A stretch of DNA of 64,000 bases, from the NCBI RefSeq assembly GCF_000315015.1, contig NZ_BAEP01000003.1, positions 1 through 64,000 on the forward strand, in the 5' to 3' direction. Shown here one piece after another: positions 58,018-64,000 of the stretch. The translations under genes and the position numbers were made by a program. The notes beneath the pieces were generated by a model that was not told where the DNA came from, ran no database searches, and saw only the letters and a list, made by a program, of their open reading frames with translations. Every line of letters begins with the position of its first letter. The stretch's first letter is position 1. Origin of the DNA: Paraglaciecola mesophila KMM 241. GTDB taxonomy: Bacteria > Pseudomonadota > Gammaproteobacteria > Enterobacterales > Alteromonadaceae.

Positions 58018-59043
58018 TTATTGCTCAGCGTTACATTCAACAAGGGCTTTCATGCCCTGCGGGTTGCCGTCCATATTGGCGAATGCACTGCCAATATCTG
58101 CCAACGGGCTCACAGAACTGATGAAAGGTTTTAAGTCTATTTGACCACTGGCGATTAATTCAATTGCCCAATCAAAATCGGCGGCTTCATAAACGCGGGC
58201 ACCTAATAGTTCAAGCTCTTTCCAGAAGAACTGAAATAAATCGATTGGTGGCGCAGTGGAATGAATAGCCACCATCACTATGCGGCCACGACGTCCAGCA
58301 ATTTGGGTCATCGATTGAATGGCGGGTAACACGCCGGATACTTCAAATACCACATCAGCACCTTTGGTGCCTGTCCATTCGTCTACGTAGGCTGCTAAGT
58401 CGGTATCCATAGGATTAACAGATTTCACCCCAAGCTCATCGGCAAATGCGCGGCGACTGTCGTTCGGCTCGGACACTAAAACCTCAGCCCCAACACTTTT
58501 AGCTACCGCTGCAACCAATTGACCGATAGGGCCGCCACCGAGAATAACCGCTTTTTCACCGGCTTTTAAGCGAGAGCGGCGCACGTCATGACATGCCACA
58601 GAAAGAGGCTCAACTAATGCACCTTGTTTTAAATCCACACCTGCTGGTAATTTATGCAAGGTACGGGCTTTTACTGTCCAACTTGATTGAAAAGCGCCAG
58701 GGGTATCTATACCCATAAATTTAAGATTTTGACAAATGTGCGTTAAACCTGCTTCACAGGTAGGACATTCACCGCACCAGTCTAATGGGCGAACCACGAC
58801 TTTTTCACCTACGGTAAAGCCTTCAACGCCTTCACCTATCTGCGCCACGACACCTGAAATTTCGTGGCCTATGGTTTGTGGAATGGACACACGCTGGTCC
58901 ATCACGCCATGGTAAATATGCATGTCGGTGCCGCAAATGCCCACATAGCCAACATCTAGACGAACTTCACCCGCTTGCGGTGCAATAGCGTGACCTTTAA
59001 CTACGTTAAATGATTTATTACCAATATATTGAGCAGCGAACAT
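58018..59043 (-). CDS. Zn-dependent alcohol dehydrogenase, candidate 2-keto-3-deoxy-L-galactonate 5-dehydrogenase
   Basis: A 341-residue medium-chain dehydrogenase. Catalytic-zinc ligands are in Gly-Ile-Cys-Gly-Thr-Asp-Met-His (about 36-43) and Ile-Gly-His-Glu-Ile. The structural zinc site is the four Cys of Cys-Gly-Glu-Cys-Pro-Thr-Cys with a later His-Ile-Cys (about 89-105). The cofactor fold is Ile-Leu-Gly-Gly-Gly-Pro-Ile-Gly. It resembles threonine, sorbitol or L-galactonate dehydrogenases. In the operon it lies nine bases after the cycloisomerase and 25 bases before the SDR, suggesting oxidation at C5 before SDR reduction (epimerisation by two steps). Confidence 0.82.
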   Translation of the reverse strand: MFAAQYIGNKSFNVVKGHAIAPQAGEVRLDVGYVGICGTDMHIYHGVMDQRVSIPQTIGHEISGVVAQIGEGVEGFTVGEKVVVRPLDWCGECPTCEAGLTHICQNLKFMGIDTPGAFQSSWTVKARTLHKLPAGVDLKQGALVEPLSVACHDVRRSRLKAGEKAVILGGGPIGQLVAAVAKSVGAEVLVSEPNDSRRAFADELGVKSVNPMDTDLAAYVDEWTGTKGADVVFEVSGVLPAIQSMTQIAGRRGRIVMVAIHSTAPPIDLFQFFWKELELLGARVYEAADFDWAIELIASGQIDLKPFISSVSPLADIGSAFANMDGNPQGMKALVECNAEQ

Positions 59044-59052
59044 ACGCGCCTC

Positions 59053-60189
59053 CTAGGAATGTTTAACTAAATAGGGAAGAAGTAACTCTGTCTTGAACTC
59101 GACGCCTACACCGGGTGTATTGGGTGCAACGGCTTTGCCATTTTCAAGTTTCAGAGGGTGAGTGGTATATCGGTCAATGGGAAACGAATGTACTTCCAAG
59201 TAACCTGCATTTGGCTGAGACGCCATAAGAGATACATGTAATTCGTGCATACCATGACTGCAAATAGGTAAATTGTTTGCGTAGCCCATCTGGGCAACAG
59301 TTAGCCAACCAGTGATACCGCCAATATTCGACGCATCAGGTTGTAAGAACCCAAGTTTGGCTTGGCTTATCGCTTGGTTGAATTCGTAAACAGTGTGCAG
59401 GTTTTCGCCCATGGCCAGCGGAATATTGATTTTGCTGGCGATGTGAGCAAAGCCGGCAAAATCATCAGGAATGGTCGGCTCTTCAAACCAGGTGATATCA
59501 TATTGCTCTATCGCTTGGGCAAATTTAATCGCCTTATTAACGGTAAGTGAATAATTTGCATCCACCATAAAAATGGCGTCAGGACCAATCAGGTTGCGCA
59601 CTGCCGCTACGCGGGCGACGTCTTCGCGATAATCTTCTTTACCCACTTTTATTTTCACTGCTTCAAAGCCGCTGTCAAGATAGCCTTGGATATTGACAAG
59701 TAGTTTTTCAGCCGAAAAATTAAGGTCAATGCCTCCTGCATAACAGTTTACGCGGTCACTGCAGCCCCCAGCTACTTTCCACAAGGGTTGATTAAGAACC
59801 TTGCAATGAATGTCCCATAGGGCGATATCGACTGCGGATATGGCGAAACTGACTAAACCGCCGCGACCAACATAGTGCAAGTGATATTGCATTTCTTCCC
59901 ATAAATGGTTGATGCAGCTAGCATCTTTACCCATTAAGAAAGGCTTTAGTTCGTCATTAAGCAATGAGTATATAGCGCGTCCACCTTTACCACCTGTGTA
60001 GGTATAACCAACGCCTTGAGTACCATCGGTACAAGTAATGGTGCATAGGATCAGCTCAAAGTGGGTATGATCACCGTGCTTAGCATCGTTCAACACTTCG
60101 TCAAGGGGCACGTTAAATAACTCAACATTGACTGACTGAATCTGTGAACTGTTCATGGCAGGTGTGTCTAGTTTGGTAATGACACTCAT
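59053..60189 (-). CDS. Enolase-superfamily cycloisomerase/dehydratase, candidate 3,6-anhydro-L-galactonate cycloisomerase
   Basis: A 378-residue member of the mandelate-racemase subgroup. A Lys-x-Lys pair (179/181), metal ligands Asp210, Glu236 and Glu262 (in Val-Asp-Ala-Asn, Phe-Glu-Glu-Pro and Met-Gly-Glu-Asn), and the His312-Asp285 dyad (Ser-His-Gly-Met-His; Gln-Pro-Asp-Ala-Ser) are all present, so it should be active. The N-terminal specificity region reads Asp-Ala-Lys-His-Gly-Asp-His and Thr-Tyr-Thr-Gly-Gly-Lys-Gly-Gly, which I recall from the Vibrio anhydro-galactonate cycloisomerase, but a sugar-acid dehydratase is possible. The start at 60189 has an AGGA site. It is the first gene of the operon, 42 bases downstream of a GntR-type palindrome. 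Confidence 0.78.
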   Translation of the reverse strand: MSVITKLDTPAMNSSQIQSVNVELFNVPLDEVLNDAKHGDHTHFELILCTITCTDGTQGVGYTYTGGKGGRAIYSLLNDELKPFLMGKDASCINHLWEEMQYHLHYVGRGGLVSFAISAVDIALWDIHCKVLNQPLWKVAGGCSDRVNCYAGGIDLNFSAEKLLVNIQGYLDSGFEAVKIKVGKEDYREDVARVAAVRNLIGPDAIFMVDANYSLTVNKAIKFAQAIEQYDITWFEEPTIPDDFAGFAHIASKINIPLAMGENLHTVYEFNQAISQAKLGFLQPDASNIGGITGWLTVAQMGYANNLPICSHGMHELHVSLMASQPNAGYLEVHSFPIDRYTTHPLKLENGKAVAPNTPGVGVEFKTELLLPYLVKHS

Positions 60190-60230
60190 GGAAATCCTGA
60201 CTATGTAAATTGACCGTGAATTAATTGTAC

Positions 60231-60242
60231 ATTGTTAACAAT
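60231..60242. promoter_or_regulatory. GntR-type operator palindrome, enzyme-operon side
   Basis: The perfect palindrome ATTGTTAACAAT lies between the divergent cycloisomerase and regulator genes. A related half-perfect site (ATTGTTAACT) is at 60281-60290. An identical 12-mer lies upstream of the TonB receptor at 61416. Confidence 0.65.
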
Positions 60243-60368
60243 TAATTGCAAACCTAAATGTCTCTGTTATACATTCGTCCATTGTTAACTAAAAATATTT
60301 ATCATAAGACGACATTTTCGTTTACTATATAACTCATGTTAAACAGCGCTTTTTGGAAAGCTTAACTT

Positions 60369-60974
60369 ATGAAATCTAATAAAATTCTTTCCGTCAGAGA
60401 GCAGATTGCTGATGTACTTCGTTCGGATATCATCTCTGGCGAGTTGGAGCCAAATGCCAAATTAAATGAGCAGAAGCTGGCTGAACGATTTGGCACTTCA
60501 CGTGGTCCGATCAGAGATGTATTGATCAAATTAACTAAGGAAGGCTTACTTGTTAGCAAGGATAATGTAGGCTCATCAGTGAGCAGTCCACTGACTCCTG
60601 AGTTGCAAAAACTGAGTATTGAAATTCGTCGTAAGATTGAAGAGCATGCAGTGAAGCAATTGGAAAACAACATATCTGAAGCGGACTTGGCGCAAATGGA
60701 CGCCATTATTGATAAGATGCAAGAGCATTTCGATAAAGAGGAATTCACTGAGTTAACCAAAACAGATATTGAGTTTCACAAGTATTTCGTTGGTTTAGCG
60801 GGCGGTGAAGACTTAACCAATTTATGGTACCCGGTGGTGCTCAGAATGCGCATGAATTATCAACGTATTCGTAACTCGCAAACCTTGGTTGACGAGCATC
60901 GCCATATTGTTGATGCACTACGTAAAAATGATTTGAAACTCGCTATTTCCAGTATTCGCAAGAATATAAAATAG
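60369..60974 (+). CDS. FadR-subfamily GntR transcription regulator
   Basis: A 201-residue protein. The winged-helix N-terminus has Glu-Gln-Lys-Leu-Ala-Glu-Arg-Phe-Gly-Thr-Ser-Arg-Gly-Pro-Ile-Arg-Asp-Val-Leu (about 35-53). The C-terminal FCD ligand domain has Asp-Ile-Glu-Phe-His-Lys-Tyr (about 134-140) and Glu-His-Arg-His-Ile-Val-Asp-Ala-Leu, the usual metal/ligand residues of sugar-acid sensors. It is slightly short at the C-terminus compared with typical 230-residue members. Divergent from the enzyme operon and upstream of the TonB receptor, it probably represses both, with a pathway sugar acid as inducer. Confidence 0.85.
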   Translation: MKSNKILSVREQIADVLRSDIISGELEPNAKLNEQKLAERFGTSRGPIRDVLIKLTKEGLLVSKDNVGSSVSSPLTPELQKLSIEIRRKIEEHAVKQLENNISEADLAQMDAIIDKMQEHFDKEEFTELTKTDIEFHKYFVGLAGGEDLTNLWYPVVLRMRMNYQRIRNSQTLVDEHRHIVDALRKNDLKLAISSIRKNIK

Positions 60975-61017
60975 TGAGGCTAGCCGCGTTACGTAAGTAA
61001 GATACGTGCTAAATTCT

Positions 61018-61042
61018 AAGCCGCTTTTTGAAGCGGCTTTTT
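61018..61042 (+). terminator. Terminator after the GntR gene
   Basis: The stem AAGCCGCTT / AAGCGGCTT (61018-61026, 61031-61039) has a TTTG loop and a trailing T-run, 43 bases after the stop codon. Confidence 0.85.
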
Positions 61043-61415
61043 AGATTCCTTACTTTTTGATTCGACGCTTTTAATCTCTCTCTTCCTCCGCCTTCTGCTA
61101 TAACACGTGACAACTAAACATAGAACGTTCGCTTAGTATTAACTTTCTTCTGTTAACAATTGCGCTGTTAATCACTCGTATCACATTAAAAACGACTAAG
61201 TTGTTGTAAGGCTGATTCGGTTATTGCAATTTTATATCTACTAATTTCAGAAGGTTAGTAATAATAAGCAATTCTAAACGTATTTTTAAGTGTGTAATAA
61301 ATGACTCTCGTTGGCATGTGCTCTTTTACGCAATGCTTAAAATCCCTCGATTTATTTGTAAAAATAATGTTGATTTAGATTGACTTATCAGCACAAACTT
61401 TATTATTGTTTGTGA

Positions 61416-61427
61416 ATTGTTAACAAT
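61416..61427. promoter_or_regulatory. GntR-type operator palindrome, receptor side
   Basis: ATTGTTAACAAT, identical to the site at 60231-60242, lies 90 bases before the receptor start. A partial copy, CTGTTAACAAT, lies at 61150-61160. This points to shared control with the enzyme operon. Confidence 0.65.
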
Positions 61428-61517
61428 GCTGTTGATGACAATATTGGTTTGGTTATGTGGCAAAAACGACTAAAACTGATTCATTCTGAATTTACAATGT
61501 TTTTTGAGGTGCACGAA

Positions 61518-64000
61518 ATGAGTAACACAAAATTTAAACTGAATGCCATATGCATGGCGATGTTAGTGTCATCCGCTAACGTTTATGCACAGCAGGAGTC
61601 CGCAGCAACTGATGACGCTGATCTCGAAGTCATCAATGTGACTGGTATTAGAAGTGCGCTAAGCAAATCAGCGTCGATCAAGCAAGAATCGTCAGGTGTA
61701 GTTGATGCCATTTCAGCAGAAGACATTGGTAAATTACCGGACACCAACTTAGCCGAGTCACTGCAGCGTATTAGTGGTGTTTCCATAGATCGCGCTAATA
61801 ACGAAGGTAACAAGGTGACCGTTCGTGGTTTCGGGCCAGATTTTAACTTAGTGACTTTAAATGGTCGCCAAATGCCTAATTCTTCCGCGTTACAAGAGGC
61901 TGGAGTTTCACGAAGCTTTAACTTTCGAGAAATCGCCTCAGAAAGCGTGTCAGGGGTCTCAGTATTTAAAACCGGTAAAGCAAATGTGGCCTCGGGTGGT
62001 ATAGGTGCAACAATCGATATTAGTACTGCCAAACCGTTTGATTATGACGGTTTTAAGGCGTTCGTCAGTGCTAAAGGAGTACATGACTCCAGTGTAGACA
62101 CAGGTAGCAGCATCACCCCAGAAATCTCTGGCATGATTAGTCAAACCTTTGCTGATGGTAAGTTTGGTGTTTTGTTGTCGGCATCTCATTCAGAGCGTGA
62201 CAGCGGCCGCGACCGTGTAGGTACTTCATCAGGGTGGGTTCGTAACCGCGCAAACCCAGATGGTGTAGACACCAGTGCTATCAACACAACCAATAACCCA
62301 ACAGGGGCATATTGGGTACCGTGGACGCCCGAAATAGAACGCTTTGATACTGAGCGTGAGCGGCAAAACGCTCAATTAGTATTGCAGTTCGCGCCAAATG
62401 AAGATATTGAGGCGACCTTGGATTACACCATGTCACGCTTCGAAGAAACCAGTTTCACAAACAAGCAGGCATTTTGGTTTGATAACCCTGCAGGTGTTGC
62501 GGATGAAAATGGAACGTTAGTGAATATCACCAATGTGAACGACGAACTTAATTTTTGGGCGTGGGAGCGTTACGAGAAAAAAGAAAATGACTCGGTTGGT
62601 TTTAATCTGAAGTGGCAAGCAACGGAATCGCTTAATTTAACATTTGATGCCCATGACTCTACATCACATTCTAACCCTGATGGCCAAACAGCGGAAACAT
62701 TGGCTAACTTAAAAAACCCATCTGGCTCTGTCGCCTCCATTGGGGCTAATTTCAGTGGGGATATTCCTTCCATTACAGTGGATGATTCAGGTTTACCAGG
62801 TGGCGCGTATAACCCTGACAACATAGTGTCAGATTTGTACCAGTTACGTGGTTACGAGATGGAAAATAATATAAAGCAGTATCAGGTAAACGGTAAGTGG
62901 GAAAACATCGAAGATGGCGCACTAGCAGCGATTAATTTCGGCGTTATGTACACTGATTATCAAGTAGATACTTATCTTTCTGAACGTTTCTCATTTGTTG
63001 ATATTCCTCTTGATGATCTTGGCCTTACGTTTGAACCTTTAGGTGGTTTTGCCGACCAATTCTCTGGTGCAAATGAATTGTTTCCATACATTCCGAAGTT
63101 CAGTGCAAATACATTTGTCGATATTGTTAGGGACCAAGGTTTATTTCTTGCGCCTGACGTGACGACGAACGGGGTTAATGAAGAAACCACCGCATTGTAC
63201 GTATCGTTCGATTTCAGAACCGAGTTCAACGATTTCCCCATCGATTTAAATGTAGGGGTACGCTACGAAGACACTGACGTAAGTGCTTATTCAGTTCAGC
63301 CAGGCATTATTGCCCTGAATTATCGCCACGCTGAGGAATTGCGCCCAGTGTTTGATACCACAGCAACGGCTCAAGAGCTGGATGGTAACTATACACGTAT
63401 ACTACCTAATCTTGATTTCAGTATGGAGCTGACGGGGGAATTAAAAACCCGCTTCTCTTACAGTCGCACCTTGGCCCGTGCTGGAATAAGTGCAATGTTC
63501 CCAGCTACCAATATTAACGCTAGACCAGAAGGACCTTTTAACGCATCACAAGGTAACCCTAATTTGCTGCCAATCACCTCAGATAACTTCGACTTCTCTA
63601 TTGAATGGTATGACGATGATGGCAGTTATGCCTCTGTAGGCTACTTCAAAAAATTCGTGGAAAACTTCATCGGCGCCGGTGTTGAACAGCGCGCAATTAA
63701 TGATGTGAATGGCAATCCATTGCGTGACCCAAGTATCAATCCACGTCCTGGTTGCCCTGACTCATCTGATACGCCAAACCCTGCTTGCTTAAGTCAAGCG
63801 TCTGACCCTATCGTGATATTCGATGTGGCGACACCAGATAACTTACAAAACCGTGAAGTCGATGGCTGGGAATTAAATGCGCAATATATGTTCTCCGACA
63901 CCGGGTTTGGTGCCGTTGCCAACTATACCTTGGTGGACAGCGATGAGTCATTTGACCCATATGACTTTGATCAAACGATTGCATTAACGGGCTTAAGTGA
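61518..64000 (+). CDS. TonB-dependent receptor, Caulobacter type (runs off the right edge)
   Basis: The frame is open from ATG 61518 (GAGGTG site) to the end of the window, about 827 codons without a stop. A signal peptide (about 1-25, ending Asn-Val-Tyr-Ala) is followed by Glu-Val-Ile-Asn-Val-Thr-Gly-Ile-Arg (TonB box). The plug has Asp-Ile-Gly-Lys-Leu-Pro-Asp-Thr-Asn-Leu-Ala-Glu-Ser-Leu, Gly-Val-Ser-Ile-Asp-Arg, and Thr-Leu-Asn-Gly-Arg-Gln. This long subclass commonly imports oligosaccharides in marine bacteria. Placement behind the GntR regulator and a shared operator suggests it takes up the sugar whose product is degraded by the divergent operon. The C-terminal barrel end lies outside the window. 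Confidence 0.88.
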   Translation, partial: MSNTKFKLNAICMAMLVSSANVYAQQESAATDDADLEVINVTGIRSALSKSASIKQESSGVVDAISAEDIGKLPDTNLAESLQRISGVSIDRANNEGNKVTVRGFGPDFNLVTLNGRQMPNSSALQEAGVSRSFNFREIASESVSGVSVFKTGKANVASGGIGATIDISTAKPFDYDGFKAFVSAKGVHDSSVDTGSSITPEISGMISQTFADGKFGVLLSASHSERDSGRDRVGTSSGWVRNRANPDGVDTSAINTTNNPTGAYWVPWTPEIERFDTERERQNAQLVLQFAPNEDIEATLDYTMSRFEETSFTNKQAFWFDNPAGVADENGTLVNITNVNDELNFWAWERYEKKENDSVGFNLKWQATESLNLTFDAHDSTSHSNPDGQTAETLANLKNPSGSVASIGANFSGDIPSITVDDSGLPGGAYNPDNIVSDLYQLRGYEMENNIKQYQVNGKWENIEDGALAAINFGVMYTDYQVDTYLSERFSFVDIPLDDLGLTFEPLGGFADQFSGANELFPYIPKFSANTFVDIVRDQGLFLAPDVTTNGVNEETTALYVSFDFRTEFNDFPIDLNVGVRYEDTDVSAYSVQPGIIALNYRHAEELRPVFDTTATAQELDGNYTRILPNLDFSMELTGELKTRFSYSRTLARAGISAMFPATNINARPEGPFNASQGNPNLLPITSDNFDFSIEWYDDDGSYASVGYFKKFVENFIGAGVEQRAINDVNGNPLRDPSINPRPGCPDSSDTPNPACLSQASDPIVIFDVATPDNLQNREVDGWELNAQYMFSDTGFGAVANYTLVDSDESFDPYDFDQTIALTGLS

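Larger units (their letters stand above)
60975..61517. other. Regulatory intergenic region upstream of the TonB receptor
   Basis: About 540 AT-rich bases containing the gntR terminator, a TGTTAACA-core site (61151-61158) and the perfect palindrome at 61416-61427. No gene is seen. Confidence 0.5.

Overview
The window is chromosomal DNA from a marine, heterotrophic gammaproteobacterium of the Alteromonadales. Gene content and order resemble the Paraglaciecola / 'Pseudoalteromonas atlantica' type; this is inferred from protein similarity recalled from memory and was not searched. Supporting signs are the conserved block lolB-ispE-tRNA-Gln-prs with divergent hemA-prfA-prmC, the rplY-pth-ychF operon, divergent bioA/bioBFCD, Caulobacter-type TonB receptors, and a four-enzyme cluster that fits catabolism of the agar sugar 3,6-anhydro-L-galactose. 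Most of the sequence is ordinary core genome. No CRISPR array, prophage, insertion sequence or recognisable defence island was seen.

Layout. 1-6.3 kb: tail of a repeat-containing small protein (probably frameshifted), a 1.4 kaa SNF2-type helicase, a tiny ankyrin-like protein and a CLC chloride channel that stops after its first half. 6.3-15 kb is central carbon metabolism: a ppsA interrupted by one in-frame stop, a gpmA-like mutase whose presumed catalytic Glu is Gln, pfkA, and ackA-pta. 15.3-25.4 kb is a choline / glycine-betaine locus: a BetI operator palindrome, betI-betB-betA, a compact BCCT transporter, then a TonB receptor and a secreted CehA/McbA-type PHP metallohydrolase, suggesting an outer-membrane and periplasmic supply arm. 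25.4-33.2 kb is housekeeping: a TPR response regulator, ubiF, a DUF885 lipoprotein, a small membrane protein, an FMN reductase and an alanine/Na+ symporter.

33.4-33.9 kb is a tRNA operon (Met-Leu-Gln-Gln) with its own strong promoter and terminator. A third identical tRNA-Gln lies 8 kb away, upstream of prs. Between them are an AraC-regulator remnant, an orphan sugar-binding protein, rplY-pth-ychF and an MscS channel. 41.7-49.9 kb holds ispE-lolB, hemA-prfA-prmC, a DUF3369/HD-GYP response regulator with a degraded active site, and sirB2-sirB1. 50-55.5 kb is the complete late biotin pathway with a BirA-like operator between bioA and bioB.

55.7-64 kb is an accessory sugar-acid cluster: aldehyde dehydrogenase, KduD-like SDR, Zn-alcohol dehydrogenase and an enolase-superfamily cycloisomerase/dehydratase on the minus strand. 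A divergent FadR-type GntR regulator follows, then a TonB receptor running off the right edge. The same perfect 12-bp palindrome, ATTGTTAACAAT, lies upstream of both the enzyme operon and the receptor, so the regulator, enzymes and receptor probably form one regulon. The order of activities (aldehyde oxidation, cycloisomerisation, 5-oxidation, 5-reduction to KDG) matches the oxidative anhydrogalactose route of agarolytic marine bacteria.
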